From the NCBI RefSeq assembly GCF_000172415.1, contig NZ_ABLD01000038.1:1-41185 (forward strand): DNA of 41,185 nucleotides, read 5' to 3'. Position 1 is the first letter of the stretch; every line of letters starts with the position of its first letter. A model generated the notes under the pieces. That model was not told the origin of the DNA, did not search any database, and was given only the letters and a program-made list of their open reading frames with translations. The DNA is from Paraburkholderia graminis C4D1M. GTDB taxonomy: Bacteria > Pseudomonadota > Gammaproteobacteria > Burkholderiales > Burkholderiaceae. Position numbers and translations under genes: made by a program. Below are positions 8,756-16,604 of the stretch, piece by piece.

Positions 8756-9120
8756 CGAATGGAAGGGGGAACGTAATCGGATCGATTCTACCTGAGCGAA
8801 GCGCCGCGGCCGCCGACGGAGCCGGCAGCGGCAACGGTAGCGGCGGAGCGACCTCGTCCCACAAGGTCACGCGCGCGCTTTTCGCACTCGCCGGTCGCGG
8901 CGCGCCGCGAGTCCCGATCCGCGGAATCGGCATCGTGATCGTCCGACAAAGTACCGCATGCGTTGCAATCCGTGCCCGACGGACGCGCAACCGAAGTGTT
9001 CGCATAATGACTCTCCAGATGCAGGCAATTAGCGAAACACGTGCCACCGGGCGCAATCCCTTGGTGGGTCGGGTTGCAACTTCTTGCTCGCGCAATCCGA
9101 TAAAAGGAATCGGCTGTAAA

Positions 9121-9138
9121 CGTTTCAGGTCTGAAACG
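9121..9138. promoter_or_regulatory. Perfect inverted repeat, possible operator
   Basis: CGTTTCAGGTCTGAAACG has perfect 7-bp arms around a 4-base centre. No T run follows on either side, so it is not a terminator. Lying between two divergent genes, it could be a protein-binding site; the binding protein is unknown. Confidence 0.4.
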
Positions 9139-9355
9139 GCGAGAAGAAAATACCTATTAACTGTTAATTGCAGCGGTATGAACTACCTCCAGCGCTATGT
9201 ATGAGAGAACCGCTTCCCACAATTGGTTATTCGTAAGTTGATTACTTATTTATCCCCGCGCGCGCCTTGCTGGACAAGGGTAGCCGGATTAAATTCGCAT
9301 AATTGTTTTCCAAGCGGCGCGCGTATAGTAAGCTCTCGGAAAGAGCTTCAAATTT

Positions 9356-9375
9356 AAAAAAGCCCGCTAACGGGC
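9356..9375 (-). terminator. Minus-strand rho-independent terminator without an assigned gene
   Basis: Read on the minus strand, GCCCG-TTAG-CGGGC is followed by six T residues. No annotated minus-strand gene lies immediately upstream of it (9376-9538), so it may end an unannotated small RNA or block antisense transcription from the regulator gene. Confidence 0.65.
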
Positions 9376-9538
9376 CGTCTCAAACACACACGCCGCTTTC
9401 TGGGGATCAGCTGTCCGCACGGAATGGAATGGCCGTTCGGTTTTTGCTATTTGCGAATCCCGAATGTGCCAGCGTGTCTGAATTGCGGTTCAGGTGCGTG
9501 CATCATCCTTAACGTTCGTTGACGAGAGGATCTGAATA

Positions 9539-10933
9539 ATGGAACCCGCAACGCGGCAACTGATTTACGTTTCGCGAGAGCCAAGCGCGGAACTGAACAC
9601 CCGCTTTCACCAGCGTGGCTGGCATGTGGAAGTGGTGGGATCGGCGCGCGACGCGCGCCGGGCCGTACGCGCCGGTTCGGCAGCGGGTGGCCTGCTTGAT
9701 CTGTCCAGTCATTTCCAGCCGCATGAAATCGCCGCTTTCGAATCCTGCCTGACCATGCCGAACGTCGGCTGGGTCGCCGCGACCATGCCCGGCCAACTCC
9801 AGGACGCGGCGCTGCGCCGCCTCGTGCGCGATTATTGTTTCGACTATGTGACCGTGCCGTATTCCGGCGACCGGATCGTCGATTCCGTCGGCCATGCATA
9901 CGGCATGATTTCGCTCGGCGAACCGGCTTCGAACGACGGATCGCAAGGCGCCGAAGGCGAAATGGTCGGCTCGTGCGACGCGATGCTCGCGCTGTTCCGT
10001 TCCATCCGCAAAGTTGCAATGACCGACGCGCCGGTTTTTATCTCCGGCGAATCGGGCACCGGCAAGGAACTCACGGCGGTCGCGATTCACGAGCGTTCGT
10101 CGCGGCGCAATGCGCCGTTCGTGCCGATCAACTGCGGCGCGATTCCGCCGCATCTGCTGCAGTCCGAACTATTCGGCTACGAACGCGGCGCGTTCACGGG
10201 CGCGAATCAGCGCAAGATCGGCCGCGTTGAAGCGGCCAACGGCGGCACGCTGTTTCTCGACGAAATCGGCGATCTGCCGCTCGAAAGCCAGGCGAGCCTG
10301 TTGCGCTTCCTGCAGGAGCGCAAGGTCGAGCGGCTCGGCGGTCATAGCGCGATCGACGTCGATGTGCGGATCATTTCCGCCACGCACGTCGACATGACGG
10401 CGGCCATGATCGAAGGCCGTTTCCGCTCGGATCTTTACCATCGGCTGTGTGTGCTGCAAATCGACGAGCCGCCGCTGCGCGCGCGCGGCAAGGATATTGA
10501 ACTGCTCGCGCGTCACATGCTGGAACGTTTCAAGAAAGACGCAAGCCGGCGGCTGCGCGGCTTTGCACCCGACGCGATCGCGGCTTTGCACAACTACGGC
10601 TGGCCGGGCAACGTGCGCGAGCTGATCAACCGGGTGCGGCGAGCCATTGTGATGTCCGAAGGACGCGCGATCACGGCGCGCGATCTGGAATTGGCCGAGT
10701 ACGTCGAGATCGTGCCGGTGTCGCTCGCGCAAGCGCGCGAAGCCGCTGAGCGTCAGGCTATCGAACTCGCGCTGTTGCGGCATCGCGGGCGTCTTGGCGA
10801 CGCCGCGCAGGAGCTCGGTATTTCGCGCGTCACGCTATACCGGCTGCTCTGCTCGCATGGCATGCGTCATATGGAAAGCGAGCCGCTTTCGGCGCCGAAC
10901 GGTACGTTGCCGGCATCTGTGCCGCATCTCTGA
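9539..10933 (+). CDS. Sigma-54-dependent transcriptional activator with VpsR-like N-terminal domain
   Basis: A 464-residue bacterial enhancer-binding protein. Residues 1-125 look like a degenerate receiver domain: D54 may align with the phosphoacceptor, but the usual conserved lysine before the proline is replaced (YVTVPYSG). This arrangement resembles the VpsR group, some of whose members respond to c-di-GMP and control exopolysaccharide and biofilm genes. The AAA+ core has Walker A GESGTGKE (170-177), the sigma-54 contact loop GAFTGA (217-222) and Walker B GTLFLDEIG (236-244). A Fis-type helix-turn-helix (GDAAQELGISRVTLYRLL) ends the protein. A GAGAGGA ribosome-binding site precedes the ATG by about 8 bases. 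The target genes cannot be read from this window; the biofilm role is inference. Confidence 0.9.
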   Translation: MEPATRQLIYVSREPSAELNTRFHQRGWHVEVVGSARDARRAVRAGSAAGGLLDLSSHFQPHEIAAFESCLTMPNVGWVAATMPGQLQDAALRRLVRDYCFDYVTVPYSGDRIVDSVGHAYGMISLGEPASNDGSQGAEGEMVGSCDAMLALFRSIRKVAMTDAPVFISGESGTGKELTAVAIHERSSRRNAPFVPINCGAIPPHLLQSELFGYERGAFTGANQRKIGRVEAANGGTLFLDEIGDLPLESQASLLRFLQERKVERLGGHSAIDVDVRIISATHVDMTAAMIEGRFRSDLYHRLCVLQIDEPPLRARGKDIELLARHMLERFKKDASRRLRGFAPDAIAALHNYGWPGNVRELINRVRRAIVMSEGRAITARDLELAEYVEIVPVSLAQAREAAERQAIELALLRHRGRLGDAAQELGISRVTLYRLLCSHGMRHMESEPLSAPNGTLPASVPHL

Positions 10934-11233
10934 GCCGACGGGCGGGCGTTATCGGGCGTTGCGTTTGTGAATGGGCGCCGCTGCGGGTGCTGAGTTGTGC
11001 CGCGGCGGTGACTTCCGGGGTTTGCGCGCGTGAGTGTTGGCGTTGCGCGCGTTACGCCTCGCCCCGCCCCGATCCTGGTTCCGTCTGTTCCCATCACTTC
11101 TCCTCAGTTCCCCTCTGTCGCATCGCGGCGGCGGCGCCATGTCGCCGCGCTTGGTAAAATCGGGTTTTCCGCTCAATCTCGCGGCACGCCGGCTGTAGCG
11201 TGCGCCGGCCTGCGCCGCGTCGAAGGAACCCGC
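10934..11233. other. Intergenic region ahead of thyA
   Basis: 300 bp without a credible gene. TGGTAAAAT at about 11152-11160 fits an extended -10 for thyA, with no clear -35. Upstream is GC-rich sequence with no structure I can assign. Confidence 0.4.
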
Positions 11234-12205
11234 ATGAAACAATACCTGGACCTCGTCCGCACGATTCTCGACACTGGCTCGTGGCAGGAGAACCGCACCG
11301 GCATTCGCACGATCAGCATGCCGGGCGCCGTGTTGCGCTTCGATCTCCAGCAAGGTTTCCCGGCGGTCACGACGAAGAAACTCGCGTTCAAGTCGGCCGT
11401 GGGCGAACTGGTCGGTTTCCTGCGCGCGTCGCGCAGCGCGGCGGATTTCCGCGATCTCGGCTGCAAGGTGTGGGACGCCAACGCGAACCAGAACCCGCAG
11501 TGGCTGGCCAACCCGTATCGCGAGGGGCCCGACGATCTCGGCGATGTCTACGGCGTGCAATGGCGTCAATGGCCGGCGTACAAGGTGCTGGACGCCGCGG
11601 CGAGCGCGCAGCTTGCGGACGCGACCGCGCGCGGCTTTCAAGTGGTCACGGAGTTCGATGAAAACGGCAGCCGCAAGGTGCTGCTGTACAAGGCAATCGA
11701 TCAATTGCGCCAGTGTCTCGACACGATCATGCAGAACCCGTCGGACCGGCGAATTCTGTTTCATGCGTGGAACCCGGCCGTGCTGGACCAGATCGCGTTG
11801 CCCGCGTGCCATCTGCTTTATCAGTTCCTGCCGAACGTCGCGCGCAAGGAGATTTCGCTGTGCCTGTACATCCGCAGCAACGATGTCGGGCTCGGCACGC
11901 CGTTCAATCTGACCGAGGGCGCGGCGTTGCTGCATCTGGTCGGCCGCCTGACGGGCTATACGCCGCGCTGGTTCACGTACTTTATCGGCGACGCGCACAT
12001 CTACGAGAATCAGCTTGCCATGCTGCAGGAGCAGCTCAAGCGCGAGCCGTATGAAAGCCCGACGCTCGCGATCTCCGACCGCGTGCCGGACTACGCGAAG
12101 ACCGGCGTGTACGAGCCGGAATGGCTCGAGAAGATCGAACCGTCGGACTTTTCGCTGGTCGGCTATCGGCATCACGAGCCGCTGACGGCGCCGATGGCGG
12201 TTTAA
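11234..12205 (+). CDS. thyA: Thymidylate synthase
   Basis: ThyA methylates dUMP to dTMP using methylene-tetrahydrofolate, producing the dihydrofolate that FolA recycles. The 323-residue protein starts MKQYLDLVRTIL and has the catalytic cysteine C192 in ALPACHLLYQF, the RRILFHAWNP block for dUMP phosphate binding and the YIRSNDVGLGTPFN region. It is about 60 residues longer than the E. coli enzyme because of an insertion at roughly 112-155 after the VYGVQWR motif, a form common in beta-proteobacteria and some other groups. It is followed by a clear terminator. Confidence 0.97.
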   Translation: MKQYLDLVRTILDTGSWQENRTGIRTISMPGAVLRFDLQQGFPAVTTKKLAFKSAVGELVGFLRASRSAADFRDLGCKVWDANANQNPQWLANPYREGPDDLGDVYGVQWRQWPAYKVLDAAASAQLADATARGFQVVTEFDENGSRKVLLYKAIDQLRQCLDTIMQNPSDRRILFHAWNPAVLDQIALPACHLLYQFLPNVARKEISLCLYIRSNDVGLGTPFNLTEGAALLHLVGRLTGYTPRWFTYFIGDAHIYENQLAMLQEQLKREPYESPTLAISDRVPDYAKTGVYEPEWLEKIEPSDFSLVGYRHHEPLTAPMAV

Positions 12206-12227
12206 GCGGCGCTGTACGGAGAAGGGT

Positions 12228-12263
12228 AAAGCCCCTGCGATGTGAATTGCGGGGGCTTTTTTT
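12228..12263 (+). terminator. Rho-independent terminator after thyA
   Basis: AAAGCCCCTGC (12228-12238) pairs with GCGGGGGCTTT (12249-12259) with one T-G wobble, followed by a run of T. Confidence 0.9.
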
Positions 12264-12302
12264 ATGTCGATGAACGCTGCGGTTTGGGAAAGCAGAGAGC
12301 GC

Positions 12303-15056
12303 TCAGCCTCGGTGATGCTCGTCGTGGCCACCGCCCGAACGCTGCTCGCCGTGTGGCGGTTGTGGTTGCGGTTGCGGACGCCGTTGTTGCTGCGCTTGCG
12401 GCTGAGGACGCGGTTCTGGGCGTGGCTGCGCTTGCTGCGGATGGAACTCCGGACGCGGTTGCTGCTGCACCTGCGGCTGAGGGCGTGGTTCTGGACGCGG
12501 CTGGATCTGCTGTGGATGGAACTCAGGGCGCGGCTGCTGAGCCTGCGGCTGAGGACGCGGCTCGGGGCGCGGCTGCATCTGCTGCGGATGGAACTCCGGA
12601 CGCGGCTGCTGTTGCGCCTGCATCTGCTGCGGATTGAGTGCGGAACGCGGTTGCTGTTGCGCCTGCGGCTGACGCTGCGGCTCAGCCCCCGGCTGTGCCT
12701 GCTGCTGACGAAACTCCTGCCGAGGCGGCTCTTGACCCCGCGGTTGCGCGCGCACTTCGCCACCAGCCTGCGCCTGAACCCCCTGACGCGGCTGCTCCTG
12801 AACCTGCTGCGGCCGTCCGAGCGCCTGCGCGCGTTCGTCGCGCTGCGCCGGCTGCGCATCCTGCCGCAGCCCTTGACTTTGACCTTGCCCGATCCGCGGC
12901 TGCTGTCCCAAGGCCGGATTTTGCACCGGACGAGGCACACCGCCTTGCCGCCCCGCGGCATCCACGTCACCGCGAGCTTGCTGGGCGCCCCCCACCCTTG
13001 GCACCTGCGATCCCTCACCTCCGCGCTGCAAACTCTGCTGCGCTTGCTGAGCCATCGGCACATGCGGCTGAGTCCAGGCAGGCTGCTGACGACCATCGGC
13101 TCCAGCTTGCCGCCCCGCGTCCTGTGACCGCGCAAACCCGGCCGCGTTGCCGCCGTTCTCACGCGGCGGACGCGGCACGCCGTTGAACGCGGCGCCCGCC
13201 GCGCCAGCCGGCTGGCCGTTCGCCAGTGCCTGCATGCCGGGCCGCCCCTGCTGCATCGCTGCATGCGGCGGTTCGCCTGCGCCAGGCGCCTCGCCCAGGC
13301 GGCGCCCCGCCTGGTCCCCGCGATCAGCAGCGCCCGGTGCGGGCCGGCCGCCGAGCCCCGGCTCAGGAACCGGCGCGCCTGCCGCCGCGCCAGGCATTCG
13401 TCCCGGAAGATGCGACTGCACGACCCGGACGTTCTGCATCGGTGAAGAACCAGGCGTGCCCGCGAAGTGCGCCGGCACCGACGTCCGCACGATCGGCTGC
13501 CCCGCGCCAGGCACGCGTGCGCCGCTTTGCGCGAAACGCTGCGCGAGGCCGTCGCGGTACGCCGGCGGCAGCGACGGACTGCGCGTCGCTATCACCGGAC
13601 GCCCGATGACGCCCGCCGGCGGCCGGTAATTCGCGTTGCGCTGGCCGGGCCCAAAGCTCTCGCGCACCGGCGCGATGCCCGGAGCGCCGGGGTTGATCCG
13701 CGCGTTGCGCCACTGCGCCGGGTCGACCTTCTGCGCGAACCGTGCGACCGGCTGTCCGTGAACGAAAGCCGTCGCGGGCACGGCGGTCACGGCCCGCGGC
13801 GCCCGATAGTTGATGTACGTGTTGTGGACGTTGGTGATGTTGGTGTGGTTGTAGTTGTTGACCACCGTCGTGCGATTGACGCGTTCGTAGTAGCGCGGGC
13901 TCCAGTTGTCGCGGCCGCCCCATTGCGGGTGCCATCGTTCGCCGGGGCCGAGCGGGAACCACGCGACGCCCGCAGCCATCGCGCCGCCGATCGCCAGATT
14001 CACGCCCCAATCGACCCCGCCGCCACCGCCGCCGACGAACGCCACCAGCGCCGGCGCATAAACCGGCGGCGCGTTGACCACTACAGGGCCCGGCACCCAC
14101 GCCCACGAATCGTCGACATAAGCCCAGCGGCCGTAGTGGTAGGGCGCGAAACCCCACGGCGCGTCGTCGACCCATGTCCAGCCCCACGGCGCCTGCCACA
14201 CCCAGTGGCCGTCGTGGTAGGGCGCCCAGCCCGCGGGCGTCGCGCGCGGCACCCAGACTTCGCCGTATTGCGGACTGCTGCGCCACGTGCCGTTGGCGTC
14301 GAGGTCCTGATAACCCGGAATTTCGCGCGATACATACCGCGCCGATACCGAGCGGTCTTCCGCGGCGTCGCGGCTCGCGGCCCATTGGTCGAACGCGTCG
14401 GCGCCCGGCGCGCCGTCGTCGGCGAGCGCCTGCAGATTGGTGCCGGCAAAGCGCAACTGCTGGCCGGCGGCGATCGGCACCTGAGCGCCGTCGCCATACG
14501 CCGTCGCGCTGCCGCTGCGCACGGTGACGGTGGTGCTGCTGCCGTCGGGCGCGACGTCCACGCGGTAGTCGCCCGCGCCGTTCAGCCCGAGCGCGAGATT
14601 CGGGGTGTCGATTTCATACGACGAGCCCGGCGGCAATTCCCGCACGCGCGCCGACAGCGTGCCTTGCGCGACCTTCAACTGCGCGCTGTTGTCGTCGAGA
14701 TTGAGCAGATCGAGACTGGTGGACTCGCCCAGACGCACGGCCGTGGAGCCGATATGCAGCTCGGAGCGTGCGTTCCGGTCATTCCACAACTGATCGCCGG
14801 TGGTGAGCGGCCGATTGATCTGGGCGTACGACCAGTCGGCGGCGCCGGCGGGCTCGGTGGTGACCGTTCCGGCCATGTAATTCAGACGCGCGACGCGCCC
14901 CGGCGGATCGGCGTCCTGCGTCGCGACGCCTTGCGGTGCGGGAACGGCTTGCTGCGCGAGCGCGCATTGCGTCGCGAACAGGAAGGCGGCGGTGGCGAGC
15001 AACGTGTAGCCGAGTGTCCGATGTCTCGACGGTTCGCGTGGGGTCGTGGTTTTCAT
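12303..15056 (-). CDS. Secreted FecR/DUF6600-type protein with Trp-rich motifs and Pro/Gln-rich repeat tail
   Basis: A 917-residue exported protein. The start MKTTTPREPSRHRT has a GGAGAA site about 8 bases ahead; a signal peptide (YTLLATAAFLFATQCALAQ) follows. Residues about 55-210 resemble a FecR domain (GRVARLNYMAGTV..., then a beta-rich WNDRNARSELHIGS segment). About 245-330 holds tryptophan-rich repeats of the type GWAPYHDGHWVW and GFAPYHYGRWAYV, as in DUF6600 proteins, and a Gly-rich hydrophobic patch follows. The C-terminal third is low complexity, ending with three near-identical units of about 25 residues built on PRPEFHPQQ and PRPEPRPQPQ, then a GGGHDEHHRG tail. There is no transmembrane anchor or FecI/FecA partner nearby. 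An envelope-associated structural role is likely but unproven. Confidence 0.85.
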   Translation of the reverse strand: MKTTTPREPSRHRTLGYTLLATAAFLFATQCALAQQAVPAPQGVATQDADPPGRVARLNYMAGTVTTEPAGAADWSYAQINRPLTTGDQLWNDRNARSELHIGSTAVRLGESTSLDLLNLDDNSAQLKVAQGTLSARVRELPPGSSYEIDTPNLALGLNGAGDYRVDVAPDGSSTTVTVRSGSATAYGDGAQVPIAAGQQLRFAGTNLQALADDGAPGADAFDQWAASRDAAEDRSVSARYVSREIPGYQDLDANGTWRSSPQYGEVWVPRATPAGWAPYHDGHWVWQAPWGWTWVDDAPWGFAPYHYGRWAYVDDSWAWVPGPVVVNAPPVYAPALVAFVGGGGGGVDWGVNLAIGGAMAAGVAWFPLGPGERWHPQWGGRDNWSPRYYERVNRTTVVNNYNHTNITNVHNTYINYRAPRAVTAVPATAFVHGQPVARFAQKVDPAQWRNARINPGAPGIAPVRESFGPGQRNANYRPPAGVIGRPVIATRSPSLPPAYRDGLAQRFAQSGARVPGAGQPIVRTSVPAHFAGTPGSSPMQNVRVVQSHLPGRMPGAAAGAPVPEPGLGGRPAPGAADRGDQAGRRLGEAPGAGEPPHAAMQQGRPGMQALANGQPAGAAGAAFNGVPRPPRENGGNAAGFARSQDAGRQAGADGRQQPAWTQPHVPMAQQAQQSLQRGGEGSQVPRVGGAQQARGDVDAAGRQGGVPRPVQNPALGQQPRIGQGQSQGLRQDAQPAQRDERAQALGRPQQVQEQPRQGVQAQAGGEVRAQPRGQEPPRQEFRQQQAQPGAEPQRQPQAQQQPRSALNPQQMQAQQQPRPEFHPQQMQPRPEPRPQPQAQQPRPEFHPQQIQPRPEPRPQPQVQQQPRPEFHPQQAQPRPEPRPQPQAQQQRRPQPQPQPPHGEQRSGGGHDEHHRG
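12310..12660 (-). repeat. In-gene tandem repeats encoding Pro/Gln/Arg-rich units
   Basis: Degenerate repeats of about 75 bp encode three successive units of the pattern PRPEFHPQQxQPRPEPRPQP, preceded by shorter NPQQMQAQQQ-like units. The unit length keeps the frame. The opposite strand shows long open frames here, which are shadows of the repeat. Confidence 0.8.
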
Positions 15057-15276
15057 GATTCGTTCTCCGACGGACGATGCACATGCAGCATCCGTGAACC
15101 ACTCTACCCGCGCCCTATGTTTCAAGGCCCCCACTTTTGTAAGGCCGTCTCACCAGCGGTAACAAAAGGTCTCGATCGAGGCGTGGAGGCGGGCTCGGCT
15201 GCGTTTGGCGCGGCAACCCGGACTGAACGCCGAGCCGCTCCGGAGTCAACGCTTCGGCGTTCCGCCTGCCCGCCGC

Positions 15277-15990
15277 TCACTCCGCGAGAAACGCGTCGAA
15301 ATGCCGATGACCTGCCGGCGTGATCCGCAAAATGCGCGGCCGCTCGGTCCGTTCGACCCAGCCGCGCGCCGCCCACGAATCCAGCAATGCCGCGCCGAGC
15401 GCGCCGCCGAGGTGCGGGCGTCGCTCGCTCCAGTCCGGGCATGTGCAGGCGAAGCGGCGTCGACGGCTGCGCTGCGCCGACACGTCGATGCCCCAGTCGG
15501 CGAAGCGGGCAGCGCCGTCGGACGTGGCTTCGAGCGACGTCCCTTGCAGGCTCAGCAGTCCGCGGCCGACGAGCCGCTCGAACACCCGCACCGACAGTTC
15601 GCCCGCCATGTGGTCGTAGCAGGTGCGCGCGTAGCGCATGTCGGTCGGCACCGTGCGCACCGGACGCGGCGCGGGGCGCTGGGGCGCGCTGACTTGCGCG
15701 ACGTTGGCCAGCGCTTCGATGGAGGCCGCGATATCCGCCGATGCAATCCGGAAATAGCGATGCCGGCCGCGCACTTCGAGCGCGAGCAGGCCGCCGTCGG
15801 TGAGACGCGCGAGATGCGCGCTGGCCGCCGACGGCGACAGCCCGGCGATCATCGTGAGTTCGCCGGCGGGGCGGGCGCTGCCGTCCATCAGCGCCCACAG
15901 CATGGCTGCGCGGCCGGGGTCGGCCAGCAGCGCGCCGATCCGGCTCAAGCCTGGAAAATGATTGTGTTCATCTGCTAGGAAGGCGGGCAT
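15277..15990 (-). CDS. ArsR-family winged-helix transcriptional regulator
   Basis: A 237-residue regulator. The N-terminal half carries an ArsR-type winged helix: IGALLADPGRAAMLWALMDG, the recognition region GLSPSAASAHLARLTDGGLL and the wing ALEVRGRHRYFRI (about 15-80). The C-terminal half, including RYARTCYDHMAGEL and CTCPDWSERRPHL, is the extension typical of longer ArsR proteins; the cysteines could bind metal or sense redox, which is inference. The start at 15990 is supported by a GGAG site 7 bases ahead; an upstream in-frame start is less likely. It lies on the same strand as the FecR-like gene, 220 bp upstream of it, with nothing recognisable between. Confidence 0.85.
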   Translation of the reverse strand: MPAFLADEHNHFPGLSRIGALLADPGRAAMLWALMDGSARPAGELTMIAGLSPSAASAHLARLTDGGLLALEVRGRHRYFRIASADIAASIEALANVAQVSAPQRPAPRPVRTVPTDMRYARTCYDHMAGELSVRVFERLVGRGLLSLQGTSLEATSDGAARFADWGIDVSAQRSRRRRFACTCPDWSERRPHLGGALGAALLDSWAARGWVERTERPRILRITPAGHRHFDAFLAE

Positions 15991-16113
15991 GGGGCGCTCC
16001 GTGTTCGGTCTTTCGGGCGATGCGCGGGTCGCACAACGCGTCATGTGCCACTCTACGCGGCGCATGCATTCGATGTTTCAGCTTAGCGTGAACCGTCGAA
16101 TGCAGCAGCTACG

Positions 16114-16140
16114 AAAACCCGGCCCGTCTGCGGACGGGCC
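16114..16140. repeat. GC-rich hairpin upstream of the small lipoprotein gene
   Basis: GGCCCGTC-TGCG-GACGGGCC (16121-16140) forms an 8-bp perfect stem. AAAACCC on its left gives GGGTTTT on the minus strand, a weak minus-strand terminator pattern. No minus-strand gene lies upstream of it, so it may be a regulatory structure. Confidence 0.4.
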
Positions 16141-16224
16141 GTGCTCGGCGCTTGCCTGTGCGTTCATGCGTGCGCTTCCACTGCCAAGCTAGAATCGACG
16201 CCTGTCTTTCGAAGGAACGCAGTC

Positions 16225-16362
16225 ATGAAAATGGTTTTGGCCCTAGTGGCGTCGGTCGTGTTGCTGGGCGCTTGCGCGCAGGGCGGTTCGACGTCGGGCG
16301 CGGGCACCGGCAGCGTCACCATGTACGGCACGATCGACGAAGGCATCACTTTTCGTAAGTAA
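16225..16362 (+). CDS. Small lipoprotein (45 aa) with porin-like C-terminal motif
   Basis: Starts MKMVLALVASVVLLGACAQ, a lipoprotein signal peptide with lipobox LGAC (about 16-19), so the mature peptide is only about 27 residues. A GAAGGA ribosome-binding site lies 8-9 bases before the ATG. A short Gly/Ser linker leads to SVTMYGTIDEGITFRK at the very end, which resembles the first beta-strand of mature Burkholderia-type porins (SVTLYG-ID-GI). Such short lipoproteins are easily missed by gene callers. Function is unknown. It is flanked by the divergent ArsR gene and the MFS gene. Confidence 0.75.
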   Translation: MKMVLALVASVVLLGACAQGGSTSGAGTGSVTMYGTIDEGITFRK

Positions 16363-16604
16363 CGGAACGGCCGCACGGTCTGGTTAAACGGTCCCGAATG
16401 GCAGAAAGTGATGCATCATTGTCATGACTGCCACGCGCGAGCATGTGACGATGCGGCTTTCGCTACTCGAGCCACTCAGGCCACTCGAGGCACCTGGCCC
16501 ACTTCGCCCACTTGGACCACGGAAGCCGCGATGGCTTGAACAGCGACCGCCGCGACGGTGCGCTCAGAGCCGCCGCGATCACTCTCCGCCGCCGGAACCG
16601 ACAT

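Larger units (their letters stand above)
8756..9538. other. Long intergenic region between folA and the sigma-54 regulator
   Basis: No protein-coding gene is convincing here; the short open frames lack codon bias and ribosome-binding sites. Bases 9100-9360 are clearly more AT-rich than the surroundings. The region holds an 18-bp inverted repeat (9121-9138), a hairpin AAGCTCT/AGAGCTT (9330-9336 with 9342-9348) and a minus-strand terminator at 9356-9375. It must also contain the divergent promoters of folA and the regulator. Confidence 0.6.

Noticed and set aside
9430..9450. Possible sigma-54 promoter (TGG...TTTTTGC) before the regulator
   Set aside because: GG and GC elements are 15 bp apart instead of about 12, so spacing does not fit.
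12264..13127. Plus-strand Leu/Arg-rich open frame opposite the Pro/Gln repeats
   Set aside because: Its repetitiveness is inherited from the real minus-strand repeats; no ribosome-binding site or signal that fits.
10949..13264. 771-codon minus-strand open frame spanning thyA and the FecR-like tail
   Set aside because: Runs antisense to thyA and out of frame through the FecR-like gene; composition is Arg/Ser-rich with no domain.
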